Shown here one piece after another: positions 7,508 to 15,905 of a DNA stretch of 41,744 bases. The notes beneath the pieces are model-generated. The model did no database searches and was not told where the DNA came from. It saw only the letters and a list, made by a program, of their open reading frames with translations. Positions within the stretch are counted from its first letter, which is position 1, and each line of letters opens with the position of its first letter. The translations under genes were made by a program, and so were the position numbers. This DNA comes from Microcystis aeruginosa W13-11 (GTDB lineage Bacteria; Cyanobacteriota; Cyanobacteriia; Cyanobacteriales; Microcystaceae): assembly GCA_009995705.1 (NCBI GenBank), contig JAADBR010000060.1, positions 1-41,744 of the forward strand, read 5' to 3'.

Positions 7508-7874
7508 AATTAACAACCTCTGGTCGATAGGGACAAATACAATTAGGTTATACTGAAAAAGTTTTGCGTTGGTGTGGGGTTTTACCCATTTTCAGGGAAA
7601 AAGTCCCTGAATTTTCCCTCTGACCACTCCAATGGCCGGCACTGTTTGATTTCAAAAAAGCCTAAAGATATTATCCAACAAAGTTTTTAGATTTATTCAG
7701 CCAGCCCTAAGTATTCCCCTATTGCCTATTACTAGGGACAAAGGACGATTTTGCTACCTAAAAAATTCCATTGTGGCCAGAGAGCGGTCATGGTAATTTA
7801 AGAAAGCGATCGGGGAACTCTCACAAGGAAGATCCCGACCCTAACCAGGGAGTGACTGTTTAACCGTCTGTCCT
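7508..7874. other. Repeat-bearing gene-free spacer between divergent genes
   Basis: No ORF of note. It holds a perfect 8-bp hairpin TTCAGGGA / TCCCTGAA at 7591-7611, preceded near 7548 by TACTGAAAAAGTTTTGCG, which resembles GCTGAAAAAGTTTGTTGG near 9533; both look like remains of the same dispersed repeat or element end. Promoters for the divergent flanking genes should lie here, but none could be fixed. Confidence 0.5.
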
Positions 7875-8396
7875 ATGTACAAGTCTATTACTGTTTTAAC
7901 GCTGCTGACGGGAATTATCGCCGTTGATGTGGTTTTTGCTCAATCCACTGTTAATCTTCCCATCACAGTTAAACGAGGAGAATCCTACGAAGGATTATTG
8001 ACTAGAGCATCGCAATTAGCGGAGAAAACTATCATCAGTCGTTTTAATCAACAACAGGGTCTTAATAAAATTGATTTATTAATAACCGCCGAAAAATCAG
8101 GTGCGATCGCACCTTTGCTCTCGGTGAAGGTATCCCGTCAAGATTGGTTTGACCATCCCAATATTCAACGCTGGACAAATGTTTTTCCCTTTGGCAAAGT
8201 TCTCCTCGGTTTTAGCTCTCCCGCACCCGTCGTCACCCCGAAAAGTCCCCCCGCTGCCGTTAATCCCACGTCATCTCCAGCAGCATCTCCCACTGCTACC
8301 ACTCCCCCCCCTGCTTTACCCTTCGAGGACGAGCCGAATAATGCTCCCCCAATCCCCATTCCTAACCAAAGATTAACCACTCCAGCTAATCGTTAA
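7875..8396 (+). CDS. Secreted protein with Pro-rich C-terminus, function unknown
   Basis: A 173-residue protein with a clear signal peptide (MYKSITVLTLLTGIIAVDVV then FAQ, cleavage likely after A22). The mature part starts STVNLPITVKRGESYEGLLT and has a compact region up to about residue 113 (LLSVKVSRQDWFDHPNIQRW). The last 60 residues are rich in Pro, Ala, Ser and Thr and look disordered, as in periplasmic linkers. I do not recognise a named family; similar short exported proteins occur in cyanobacteria. It is a single gene, convergent with the pentapeptide-repeat gene downstream. Alternative-frame ORFs over the Pro-rich part are shadows. Confidence 0.75.
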   Translation: MYKSITVLTLLTGIIAVDVVFAQSTVNLPITVKRGESYEGLLTRASQLAEKTIISRFNQQQGLNKIDLLITAEKSGAIAPLLSVKVSRQDWFDHPNIQRWTNVFPFGKVLLGFSSPAPVVTPKSPPAAVNPTSSPAASPTATTPPPALPFEDEPNNAPPIPIPNQRLTTPANR

Positions 8397-8437
8397 TCGA
8401 TAGGAAAAGGAGGGGCTTTCGTCCGATATATTGACTT

Positions 8438-9217
8438 TTAAGTGGCAAAACGGGGCCGAAACCAGTCTAGGGGAAACATATCATTTTCTTGGGTGGTTTC
8501 TGTCCAACCGGTGACACTCTCAAAACAAGTCCCCGTCAAGTTAGCACCCCTCAAGTCCGCTCCCTGTAGATTTACCTCTTGTAAACGCGCTCCCGCTAGA
8601 TTAGCACCCACTAAATTGGCCCCGCGTAAATCACTACCCGTCAGACGTGCCTCGCAAAAATTAGCCCTTTCTAAATTAGCCCCCTGAAAGTCCACCTCTT
8701 TCAGAAAAGAGCCGCTAAAATCGGCTTCCCTTGCGGAAATCTGACGACATTTAGCACCACTTAACCGCGCTTCTTGCAAATTAGCCCAATTGAGATTGAC
8801 TTTATCTAGGGTTGCCTCCAAGAGATTAACTAAGTATAAATTTGCCCCGCATAAATTCGCCCCGCCTAAATTCGCCCCCCGGAGATTAGCATGGGAAAGA
8901 TCCGCCCCACTTAAGCGCGAGTTACGCAGGTTTGCCCGGACCATAAAGGTCCCGGTGAGATTGGCTTTGGTTAAGTCCGCTTCCACTAATTGCGCTTGAC
9001 TTAATTTGGCATAGGTTAAATTCGCCCAATTCAAACTCGCTCCCCGCAGATTTGATTTAGTAAGAAAAGAGCGACTCAAATTAGTTCCGCGCAAATTGGC
9101 CGCAGCAAAATTGACAGCGATTAGAGTCACTTGTTGTAGATCTAGACTCATCAAGTCAATGGCTAAAAAATCTCGCTCTCCTTGTTCGTAGAGTCTTAGT
9201 AACTGATTAACTTTCAT
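8438..9217 (-). CDS. Pentapeptide-repeat protein
   Basis: A 259-residue protein with an N-terminal helical cap of about 30 residues (MKVNQLLRLYEQGERDFLAI) and then a nearly unbroken run of A(N/D)LxX pentapeptides (NLRGA, NLTYA, NLTGT, DLSHA, NLGGA) to about residue 240. Such repeats fold as a right-handed quadrilateral beta-helix. No signal peptide is seen, so it is probably cytoplasmic. The family is very common in cyanobacteria and mostly uncharacterised; DNA-mimic resistance functions known for Qnr/MfpA cannot be inferred here. It is a single gene, convergent with the secreted-protein gene. Confidence 0.88.
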   Translation of the reverse strand: MKVNQLLRLYEQGERDFLAIDLMSLDLQQVTLIAVNFAAANLRGTNLSRSFLTKSNLRGASLNWANLTYAKLSQAQLVEADLTKANLTGTFMVRANLRNSRLSGADLSHANLRGANLGGANLCGANLYLVNLLEATLDKVNLNWANLQEARLSGAKCRQISAREADFSGSFLKEVDFQGANLERANFCEARLTGSDLRGANLVGANLAGARLQEVNLQGADLRGANLTGTCFESVTGWTETTQENDMFPLDWFRPRFAT

Positions 9218-9664
9218 CTCCCTTCTTCTACTTTAAGATGGTGGTTAAGAAGTAATCAACAAAAGCACCTAAAAACTTTGTCCGATAAATCACTAAGCTT
9301 TTAGATGAGAAATTTACGAGGCTCTCTTCTGAGTTTATGTAAAGTTTTTTATCGATTTTTTAAGAGAAGATAACCCGAACAGCAAGTTAATTTTAATCAT
9401 AGTTAAACAGCTTGGCTAAAACAGTTGGACTGGTTTTCCCAATTCTACCCCAGTCCATCGGGTAATTAGTATCTAAAACTACTCTTGTTAAAAAACTTAT
9501 CTATTCTTTAAACTCGATTATATTTAGGGTTTGCTGAAAAAGTTTGTTGGTGGGGTTAGGAGACAAGAGACAGGAGATTATTTCTATTTATGCTTCCGAC
9601 ACCCCACACCCGTTCGGCTGAGCTCACGGCCGAAGCCCACACCCCCTGCTAACCCGCTAATTCC
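9218..9664. other. Gene-free spacer with a small palindromic repeat
   Basis: No supported gene. It is AT-rich in the first 300 bases. Near 9533 lies GCTGAAAAAGTTTGTTGG (compare 7548). At about 9612-9633 TTCGGCTGAGCTCACGGCCG forms an imperfect palindrome just downstream of the HTH gene (minus strand) and may act as a terminator or be a dispersed repeat. Confidence 0.5.
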
Positions 9665-10561
9665 CTACTCTAAAGCGTAGATACGACCATCCATGAGCAG
9701 ACGGGTGATCCCTTTCGCTCCCAGTTGAGCGTGAGCTTTTTCGATCAGGCGACCGTCGGGAACTTTAATCACTTTTTCCTTGCGCTTGGAGAAACGACGA
9801 GCGATGCGATGACTTTCAAAGATGGGGAGAGTACGCTGCTGGATTTCCTGAGGGGGAACCTTACCCAATTCGGCAAAATCCTTGAGGGGACGGGTGATTA
9901 ATTCGGCAGCGCGATCAATGACCAAGTAACAGGTTTTGGGAAAAGCCGCCGCCGAGAGGGGTAATATCTGTAATTGGGCGGTTTTAACGATAGTGGGGCC
10001 TAAATAGCTCCCCGCTAGTTCCTCATCCTCATCCTCATCCTCCTCACCTTCATCCTCCTCACCTTCATCCTCCTCTTCATCCCAATCCTCGTCAAGCTCC
10101 TCCTCGTCTTCCTCGATAGCTTCGACAAAAAATTCGCTTAAATTAGCGGTTTCTAGAGTCTTATCGCCATTAATTTCTGCATCTTCCGAATTATCTTCTT
10201 CTGGCAGGTAAGCGGTATCCATTAACAGGGTTAATTGTTCCACAGAAGCGATCGGTTGCTCAAAAGCCTGCTCATCCTTAGCTGCGATTTGGGCTGCCCG
10301 AACACTAATCACCTCGATCGCTTTTTCTGGTAGATCCGCTGCTGCCTCCTCCTCCTCCAGACCGCGACCATTGCGGGCCAAGCGTTTTTTCTGGATTAAT
10401 TGCTCGTATTCCTCGCCAGAAAAAGAATTTTTGAGAAAACGACTGACCGTAGAACTACTCACGCCATAACGCTCGGCTAACGTGGAAGTGGTGGCCTCCG
10501 TTTCCCGATAAAGCTTAAGAATTTCTTTTTTCGTGGCATCAGTCAGTTTTCTTGGACTCAT
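9665..10561 (-). CDS. Helix-turn-helix protein with acidic linker, function unknown
   Basis: A 298-residue protein. Residues 1-50 form a transposase/Hin-like helix-turn-helix (LTDATKKEILKLYRETEATT, LAERYGVSSSTVSRFLKNSF). Residues about 115-182 are extremely acidic, with runs of Asp and Glu, and are encoded by low-complexity TCCTCA-type DNA. The C-terminal 115 residues look folded (PTIVKTAQLQILPLSAAAFP; FAELGKVPPQEIQQRTLPIF) and end in a basic stretch (RRFSKRKEKVIKVPDGRLIE). This architecture fits a conserved cyanobacterial family rather than an IS transposase, since no catalytic DDE core is present. A DNA-binding role is inferred from the HTH only. It is divergent from carA. Confidence 0.8.
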   Translation of the reverse strand: MSPRKLTDATKKEILKLYRETEATTSTLAERYGVSSSTVSRFLKNSFSGEEYEQLIQKKRLARNGRGLEEEEAAADLPEKAIEVISVRAAQIAAKDEQAFEQPIASVEQLTLLMDTAYLPEEDNSEDAEINGDKTLETANLSEFFVEAIEEDEEELDEDWDEEEDEGEEDEGEEDEDEDEELAGSYLGPTIVKTAQLQILPLSAAAFPKTCYLVIDRAAELITRPLKDFAELGKVPPQEIQQRTLPIFESHRIARRFSKRKEKVIKVPDGRLIEKAHAQLGAKGITRLLMDGRIYALE

Positions 10562-10758
10562 ATTACTTATATAGTTATTTTTTAAGCGATAGGATCTTGC
10601 CGATGGCTAGTCAGGGGAAGCTGTTGTCTTTGAGCGGATGTACTCTTAATCATAAAACGCTCTAGCCAATTAAAACTAAGCAATTCGTTTTCTAGTCCCT
10701 GTTCTAGTCTATCCTTGACTTTTGTTTCTCACCACTACTCAAGATTAAAAAATTGACA

Positions 10759-11907
10759 ATGATATCCAGTGCCGCTAGTCAAAAAGCCTTATTAGTTCTG
10801 GCCGATGGTACAGTTTACGAGGGTTATTCCTTCGGAGCCAAGGGAACCACCGTCGGCGAAGTTGTCTTTAACACAGGGATGACCGGTTATCAGGAAGTCC
10901 TCACCGATCCCAGTTATGCCGGTCAAATCGTCACCTTTACCTATCCGGAATTGGGAAATACGGGGGTTAACCCCGAAGATGAGGAGTCAATTCGTCCCCA
11001 GGTGAAAGGAGCGATCACCAAAAATATCTGCCACCGGCCCAGTAATTGGCGTTCTAGCCAATCTCTACCGGATTATCTGGCCGCTCATCATGTTATTGGC
11101 ATCTATGGCATCGATACCCGGTCTTTGACCCGCAAAATTCGCTCGGTTGGGGCGATGAATGGGGCAATTTCCACGGAAATACTCGATTATCACGATTTAC
11201 TGCGGTTGGTGCAGGCAGCCCCCAGTATGGCGGGATTAAATCTCGTCAAAGAAGTAACCACCAAGGAAGTGTACGAATGGACGACTCCCACCCCCTCCGC
11301 TTGGGAATTTGCGCCAATTGATAGTGATCAAGAACCGTTAACGGTGGTGGCGATCGATTTTGGCATCAAACGCAATATTCTCCGGCGTTTAGCCAGCTAC
11401 GGTTGTCGGGTGATTGTGGTTCCTGCTGACACTCCCCCGGAAAAAATCGCCGCCTATAATCCCGATGGTATTTTCTTTTCTAACGGACCGGGAGATCCGG
11501 CGGCCGTCACCGAAGGAATTGTCCTAGCCAAGCAACTTTTACAAGGAGAAAAACCGACTTTTGGCATCTGTATGGGTCATCAAATTTTAGGCCTATCCCT
11601 AGGAGCAGAAACCTTTAAACTGAAATTTGGCCATCGCGGGTTAAATCAACCCTGTGGACTGCGGCAACAGGTGGAAATTACCAGTCAGAATCACGGTTTT
11701 GCCGTGCAGGAGGCATCTTTAAATCCGCAAGTGGAGATTACTCATCTCAACCTCAATGATCGCACCGTAGCGGGTTTAAAACACCGGTCTTTGCCCTTTT
11801 TCTCAGTACAATACCACCCCGAAGCCAGTCCCGGCCCCCACGATGCCGATTATCTGTTTGGCAAATTTGTCGATTTAATGCGGCAAGCAAAAAAGGATCG
11901 ATCGTAA
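10759..11907 (+). CDS. carA: Carbamoyl-phosphate synthase, small (glutaminase) subunit
   Basis: A 382-residue CarA, which hydrolyses glutamine and channels ammonia to CarB for carbamoyl phosphate, feeding pyrimidine and arginine synthesis. The N-terminal domain carries [20 protein letters not shown] and the segment [14 protein letters not shown]. The class I amidotransferase domain has SNGPGDP, the nucleophile C271 in [15 protein letters not shown], and the His-Glu pair in [15 protein letters not shown] 10759 is chosen over TTG 10753. carB is not in the window, as is usual in cyanobacteria. The STAS gene follows after a 56-74 bp gap on the same strand. Confidence 0.97.
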   Translation: MISSAASQKALLVLADGTVYEGYSFGAKGTTVGEVVFNTGMTGYQEVLTDPSYAGQIVTFTYPELGNTGVNPEDEESIRPQVKGAITKNICHRPSNWRSSQSLPDYLAAHHVIGIYGIDTRSLTRKIRSVGAMNGAISTEILDYHDLLRLVQAAPSMAGLNLVKEVTTKEVYEWTTPTPSAWEFAPIDSDQEPLTVVAIDFGIKRNILRRLASYGCRVIVVPADTPPEKIAAYNPDGIFFSNGPGDPAAVTEGIVLAKQLLQGEKPTFGICMGHQILGLSLGAETFKLKFGHRGLNQPCGLRQQVEITSQNHGFAVQEASLNPQVEITHLNLNDRTVAGLKHRSLPFFSVQYHPEASPGPHDADYLFGKFVDLMRQAKKDRS

Positions 11908-11952
11908 ATTTTTAGGATATACTAGGGTTTTGATTTTTACGGCTCTAGAGCT

Positions 11953-11958
11953 AGGAGG
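11953..11958 (+). promoter_or_regulatory. Strong Shine-Dalgarno AGGAGG that conflicts with the TTG start of the STAS gene
   Basis: AGGAGG ends 5 nt before an in-frame ATT at 11964 but 23 nt before the first standard start, TTG 11982. This favours a non-canonical ATT start. Confidence 0.5.
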
Positions 11959-11981
11959 CGATTATTCCAGAAGCAATTAAC

Positions 11982-12332
11982 TTGACCGTCAGCTTGCGAG
12001 GCACCCGCGAGGTCAGAGATAAGTACCAAATTTTCCGTTTGACGGGTCTTTTAGATGCATTTTCCGAGCCGACTTTTTGTAAGGTGATCGAAGGCTATGT
12101 GGAGCAAGGTCCTAAGGATGTGATTATTAGCCTGGCTCAGATTGATTTTATCGATAGCTCCGGTTTAGGGGCTTTGGTAAAATTGGTAAAAAAGGCCAAA
12201 ACCGAAGGGGGCAGTTTACAAATTGTTACCAATCCCCGGGTAACTCAAACCGTAAAACTGGTGCGATTGGAGAAGTTTTTTTCCCTGCAACCCACCCTAG
12301 AAGCGGCGATCGAATATCTAGAAAAAGCGTAA
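11982..12332 (+). CDS. STAS-domain anti-sigma factor antagonist
   Basis: A 116-residue single STAS domain of the SpoIIAA/RsbV type. The phosphorylatable Ser lies in the conserved loop IDFIDSSGLGALVKLVKKAK. Such proteins bind anti-sigma kinases or act in partner-switching with PP2C phosphatases; no partner gene is nearby. The first standard in-frame start is TTG 11982 (MTVSLRGTREV), but a strong AGGAGG at 11953-11958 is correctly placed for ATT at 11964, which would add IPEAIN-type residues at the N-terminus. It lies between carA and the mini-III gene, whose GTG start comes 3 bp after this stop, so it is probably translationally coupled to the latter. Confidence 0.9.
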   Translation: MTVSLRGTREVRDKYQIFRLTGLLDAFSEPTFCKVIEGYVEQGPKDVIISLAQIDFIDSSGLGALVKLVKKAKTEGGSLQIVTNPRVTQTVKLVRLEKFFSLQPTLEAAIEYLEKA

Positions 12333-12335
12333 ATC

Positions 12336-12752
12336 GTGGAATCTCCTCTCGAAAAAATTCGCTTACAGGTCAGTGGCCAGGGTTCACCAATCCTAGAGGG
12401 TCTTGACCGATTATCGCCCGCTTCCCTGGCCTATCTGGGGGATGCTGTTTATGAATTATACATCCGCACCTATTATTTACTGCCGCCCCAGCGTCTGGGA
12501 GACTATCACGCTCAGGTGGTAGGCAAAGTCAGGGCCGAACAACAGGCTTTAGATCTAGCGCAACTGCAGCCCTATCTGACAGACCAAGAAAAAGAAATTC
12601 TGCGCCGGGGACGCAATGCGGTCACGGGAAAACGCCGTCGTCTGACAGCCCAAGTCTATCAGCAGGCCAGCAGTTTAGAAACCCTGTTCGGCTATCTTTA
12701 TCTGCAAGACCCCTCAAGATTACATCAACTATTAGAAAAACTAGAATTATAG
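12336..12752 (+). CDS. mrnC: Mini-ribonuclease III (23S rRNA maturation)
   Basis: A 138-residue RNase III catalytic domain without a dsRNA-binding domain, the hallmark of Mini-III. The signature [19 protein letters not shown] carries the metal ligands D36 and E40, and the second acidic motif region is [20 protein letters not shown]. In Bacillus, Mini-III matures 23S rRNA ends. Start is GTG 12336, 3 bp after the STAS stop. The next gene, an RlmB-type methyltransferase, is also a 23S rRNA enzyme and starts 25 bp downstream, so the pair forms an rRNA-processing unit, an arrangement also known in Firmicutes. Confidence 0.93.
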   Translation: MESPLEKIRLQVSGQGSPILEGLDRLSPASLAYLGDAVYELYIRTYYLLPPQRLGDYHAQVVGKVRAEQQALDLAQLQPYLTDQEKEILRRGRNAVTGKRRRLTAQVYQQASSLETLFGYLYLQDPSRLHQLLEKLEL

Positions 12753-12777
12753 CCCTCTACTATTAATCCATGCAATC

Positions 12778-13644
12778 ATGAGCGATCGACCATTTCGTGA
12801 CAAGTCCGATAATCGTAATTTTCGCCGGCCCTCGCGGTCAAAAGCCGGGCCAATTCTGGCTAAATCCCTGGTAGTAACTCCAGAAAACCAAGAAGCTGAT
12901 GATTTGCTCTACGGTCGCCGGGTGGTTTTAACGGCCATGGAGGAGGATCGCCAACTGAATCGGATTTGGGTGGTCAATCGACTCCGTTACGATCCCCGTT
13001 ATCATACCCTTTTGGAAAAAGCCAAGGCCAACGGTACGGTAATTGATGAGGTGGACGATCTGCGTCTCGATCAGATTACCAATAAGGCCAATCATCAGGG
13101 GATTGCGGCCCAGATGTCCCCCTATGATTATATCGAATTAGCCGATCTGATCGAAAAAGCTAAGGGCAAAAGTCGCCACCCCGTCATCGTCATCGCTGAA
13201 GGGATCACGGATCCCCATAACCTTGGGGCAATTATTCGCACCGCCGAAGCTATAGGTTGTCAGGGGGTAGTTATTCCCCAACGTCGCGCCGCTGGGGTGA
13301 CATCGACGGTGATGAAAGTGGCGGCGGGGGCCCTGGAATATTTACCCGTCGCCAGGGTGGTTAATCTCAATCGTGCTTTAGAGGAATTAAAAGCGGCCGG
13401 TTTTTGGCTCTACGGTACGGCAGCAAAAACTGGTAAATCTTTACACACAATCAATTTAACGGGTGCGATAGGACTGGTCATAGGTTCGGAGGGGGAGGGT
13501 TTGAGTCTGTTGGCCCAAAAGTCCTGCGATGAGTTGGTATCTATCCCCTTGGCAGGCAAAACCCCCAGTCTCAATGCTTCGGTGGCGGCGGCTATGGCTC
13601 TTTACGAGGTTTACCGGCAACGCTGGCAAAATTCCCCCGATTGA
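12778..13644 (+). CDS. rlmB: 23S rRNA 2'-O-ribose methyltransferase, RlmB/TrmH (SPOUT) family
   Basis: A 288-residue SPOUT methyltransferase. After a basic N-terminal stretch ([19 protein letters not shown]) comes the substrate-binding domain ([20 protein letters not shown]) and then the knotted catalytic domain with the three family motifs: [40 protein letters not shown] and [20 protein letters not shown]. The enzyme methylates a guanosine ribose in 23S rRNA (G2251 in E. coli); exact target here is inferred by family. It follows the mini-III gene by 25 bp on the same strand. Confidence 0.92.
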   Translation: MSDRPFRDKSDNRNFRRPSRSKAGPILAKSLVVTPENQEADDLLYGRRVVLTAMEEDRQLNRIWVVNRLRYDPRYHTLLEKAKANGTVIDEVDDLRLDQITNKANHQGIAAQMSPYDYIELADLIEKAKGKSRHPVIVIAEGITDPHNLGAIIRTAEAIGCQGVVIPQRRAAGVTSTVMKVAAGALEYLPVARVVNLNRALEELKAAGFWLYGTAAKTGKSLHTINLTGAIGLVIGSEGEGLSLLAQKSCDELVSIPLAGKTPSLNASVAAAMALYEVYRQRWQNSPD

Positions 13645-13768
13645 AAATCTGTATTTTTCGACACTCCCAATAGCCAAAAGGAGAAAGTATAAATAAAATA
13701 GGAAGGGAGTTTGCGAAATGTAAACAAACGTAACAAAACCACCAGAGTAGATTTAGATGGGGAACGAA

Positions 13769-14053
13769 ATGAAAGAATTTTTGATTAGCTTACTCGAAAG
13801 GTTCGGATTAGCCTACTGGGTCGAGATTAAAACCGACTATCCCAGATGTACTTATTATTTCGGTCCTTTTCTCGCTAAAGACGAGGCTGAAGTCGCTCAA
13901 GCCGGTTACGAAGAAGATTTGAAAATAGAAGGAGCGCAGGGGATTAAATTGCATATAAAACGTTGTAAACCCAAGGATTTAACTATTTTTGAGGAAAAGG
14001 AAGAAGGTAAGCTCCTCAATTCCTTAAAGGTGTTACGCAGTCAAGTTTCTTAA
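13769..14053 (+). CDS. DUF1816 protein
   Basis: A 94-residue cyanobacterial DUF1816 protein: LAYWVEIKTDYPRCTYYFGP, EAEVAQAGYEEDLKIEGAQG, then IKRCKPKDLTI. The domain is restricted to cyanobacteria and has no firmly established biochemical role. I chose ATG 13769 because GGGGA at 13760-13764 is well placed for it and homologues start with MKE-like residues; an in-frame ATG at 13757 would add MGNE. The upstream gap of 112 bp to rlmB leaves room for its own promoter. Confidence 0.85.
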   Translation: MKEFLISLLERFGLAYWVEIKTDYPRCTYYFGPFLAKDEAEVAQAGYEEDLKIEGAQGIKLHIKRCKPKDLTIFEEKEEGKLLNSLKVLRSQVS

Positions 14054-14060
14054 CAATTTT

Positions 14061-14084
14061 CAGTGATCGGTAATCAGTAATCAG
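14061..14084. repeat. Heptamer tandem repeat (CAGTGAT/CAGTAAT type)
   Basis: CAGTGATCGGTAATCAGTAA followed by TCAG; degenerate CAGTnAn units in tandem, directly abutting the ~95-bp repeat. Confidence 0.8.
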
Positions 14085-14182
14085 GCTCTCTCCGGTTTGG
14101 TGGGTAAAATGTATTCTAAGATACACTCTTGCGGGCGAGTAAGTGGAACGAACCACGGAGACACAAAGGACACAGAGATCGA
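14084..14182 (+). repeat. Dispersed ~95-bp repeat, copy A
   Basis: Contains GGTTTGGTGGGTAAAATG, TTCTAAGATA, CGAGTAAGTGGAACGAACCA and GAGACACAAAGGACACA. The same series of blocks occurs in reverse complement at 38914-39007, with scattered mismatches. No ORF is preserved between the two copies, so it is a non-coding repeat. Confidence 0.8.
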
Positions 14183-14223
14183 ACCCTACTATATAAGTTA
14201 AACTTATCGCACAAAGAATAAGA

Positions 14224-14260
14224 GATCGGTAATCAGTAATCAGTGATCGGTAAACAGTGA
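14224..14260. repeat. Heptamer tandem repeat
   Basis: About five degenerate CAGTnAn units: GATCGGTAATCAGTAATCAG followed by TGATCGGTAAACAGTGA. Confidence 0.8.
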
Positions 14261-14411
14261 AAAAACAGCATAAGGCTGCTACTTATGGCAGTTATCTTAA
14301 GGCTGAGATAGCAAGCTTTCGTTTTTGGGAGTCGGGATGAATACCGAATTAGGTTAAACTCCCTCTTGAGGATAAAGGCCGTAATACTGCTCACTTAATA
14401 TTCTATTTTCC

Positions 14412-14440
14412 TACTGATAACTGGTAACTGATCACTGACT
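14412..14440. repeat. Heptamer tandem repeat, opposite orientation
   Basis: CTACTGATAACTGGTAACTG followed by ATCACTGAC: the complementary strand of the same heptamer family. Confidence 0.75.
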
Positions 14441-14459
14441 CAAGGCTGATGGCTAAATA

Positions 14460-15893
14460 TCAATGGGAGCGATTTAAAAAACAGCTATATTCTGCTTCCG
14501 TCAGTCTCCCCGCTTCGTAGAGAGTATCGGTAATTTCTGCTAGGGTTAAAACCGAATATGGTTGATAACCATGGCTACGAAGTTTATCTTTAACGAGTCC
14601 ACCATGGTCGATAAAAACCACGATATCATTAACTAATAATCCCGCCGATTTAATCTTTGCTGCTCCCTCGATCGCACTTTTACCAGAAATTAAAATATCG
14701 TCCACCACTACCACCGTTTCCCCCACCTGAAAATTACCTTCAATTACCCTTCTTGTGCCGTGAGCTTTTACTTCTTTGCGGGGGAAAATCATCGGATGAT
14801 TTAATAATAAAGATAAACCCGTAGCTGTGGGTAAAGAGCCGTAGGGGATACCAGAAATGCGGTCAAATGTCAAGGTTTTTAATATTTCTCCATAGGCTTC
14901 AATTACCTGCTGAAAAATATTAGGATTAGAGATAATTTTTCTCAGATCAATATAATAGGAAAAAGTTTCTCCTGATGCTTGCACATAATCGCCAAACATC
15001 AAGCAACCAATATCAAATAATTGTAGAATTAAATCCTGATGAGGATGTTGTTTTAAAAGACAAACGTTAGCAGTCCAAGTCTCATCTTGGCTCGATTCTT
15101 GCTGGTGATTTTGTTTAATCTTGTTGACTTCCTCTCGTAAATCCTTGACTTTTGAACCCAAATCTGGTTGAGATAAAAAGTCTTGGGGTACAGGAATTAA
15201 TAAACCCTCGCCATGACTATTTAAACCCACAGTAATTAACTCAGAGAATTGACTTTTTTCTTCCCAAATACTGCGTAATAAAATCAATCTTTCGGGGGCA
15301 AAATTGCGAATCTTGGTTAAAATCTCCGGTTGAGTGGTTCCCACTTCTAAAAATACTTGTTCGGGAGTTCCCCAGGTGCAAGCTTCTTTGACAACTTGCA
15401 GATAAAAAGGATTGTCGCGACTGGGAAATTCTTGCAGATTAATCGCGCCTTGATTGGAAGTATGACAGAGGATAAAAGCGCCATTCTCGGGGTAAACTAA
15501 AAAAGGAGCAACGTGATCCTGTCCGGAGTAGGGATTGAGAGTAACCGCGTCCACCTGCCAAGTTTTAAAGATAGTCTCGGCTAAAATACTGCTGGTATTA
15601 ATATCACCGTGTTTAGCATCCAAAATTACTGGGATATGAGCGGGAATTGCCTTTAAAACTCGCTGTAATAATTCTAACCCCTCTGCTCCCAAAGCTTGAT
15701 AAAAGCCTAAAGTTGGTTTGTAGGCACAGACAAAAGGGGCGGTTTCCTCGATAACAAACTTGAGCCACCGTTCCAAATTAACGATCAATTCTCCCGGGGT
15801 GGAGGGCATCATTTCGGGGTTAGCATCTAAACCGAGGACAAGTAGAGTCTGGTTTTGACTAATGGCGTGGTTTAACTTTTGAAAAAAATTCAT
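14460..15893 (-). CDS. pyrFE: Bifunctional orotidine-5'-phosphate decarboxylase / orotate phosphoribosyltransferase
   Basis: A 477-residue fusion that carries out the last two steps of UMP synthesis in reverse domain order to the pathway. Residues 1-265 are OMP decarboxylase: LLVLGLDANPEMMPSTPGEL, CAYKPTLGFYQALGAEGLEL, and the catalytic DxKxxD as D92-K94-D97 in ILDAKHGDINTSS. Residues about 285-477 are orotate phosphoribosyltransferase with the PRPP loop VVVVDDILISGKSA (D398-D399). Such PyrF-PyrE fusions are known in cyanobacteria. ATG 15893 (MNFFQKLNHAI) is the only good start. The CHAD gene ends 12 bp upstream on the same strand, so the two are likely cotranscribed. Confidence 0.95.
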   Translation of the reverse strand: MNFFQKLNHAISQNQTLLVLGLDANPEMMPSTPGELIVNLERWLKFVIEETAPFVCAYKPTLGFYQALGAEGLELLQRVLKAIPAHIPVILDAKHGDINTSSILAETIFKTWQVDAVTLNPYSGQDHVAPFLVYPENGAFILCHTSNQGAINLQEFPSRDNPFYLQVVKEACTWGTPEQVFLEVGTTQPEILTKIRNFAPERLILLRSIWEEKSQFSELITVGLNSHGEGLLIPVPQDFLSQPDLGSKVKDLREEVNKIKQNHQQESSQDETWTANVCLLKQHPHQDLILQLFDIGCLMFGDYVQASGETFSYYIDLRKIISNPNIFQQVIEAYGEILKTLTFDRISGIPYGSLPTATGLSLLLNHPMIFPRKEVKAHGTRRVIEGNFQVGETVVVVDDILISGKSAIEGAAKIKSAGLLVNDIVVFIDHGGLVKDKLRSHGYQPYSVLTLAEITDTLYEAGRLTEAEYSCFLNRSH

Positions 15894-15905
15894 CGGTTCC
15901 TAATC

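Larger units (their letters stand above)
14054..14459. other. Gene-free, repeat-filled spacer
   Basis: No supported ORF. It contains three heptamer repeat clusters (14061-14084, 14224-14260, 14412-14440) and one copy of a ~95-bp dispersed repeat (14084-14182). Both flanking genes end here (convergent), so the repeats do not sit in a promoter region. Confidence 0.7.

Noticed and set aside
6708..7513. Long plus-strand ORFs (79 and 94 aa) opposite the coiled-coil genes, with hydrophobic 11-residue repeats
   Set aside because: They are mirror images of the 33-bp repeats on the coding strand; no ribosome sites, and the coding strand shows synonymous-site divergence.
8149..8380. Alternative-frame ORFs on both strands over the secreted-protein gene
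   Set aside because: They only span its low-complexity Pro/Ala-rich end; the signal-peptide frame is clearly the gene.
8442..8999. Plus-strand ORFs rich in Ala/Pro/Lys opposite the pentapeptide-repeat gene
   Set aside because: Antisense shadows of the periodic A(N/D)LxX codons.
10020..10100. TCCTCA-type tandem repeat as a separate repeat element
   Set aside because: It codes the Glu/Asp-rich linker of the HTH protein and keeps the frame.
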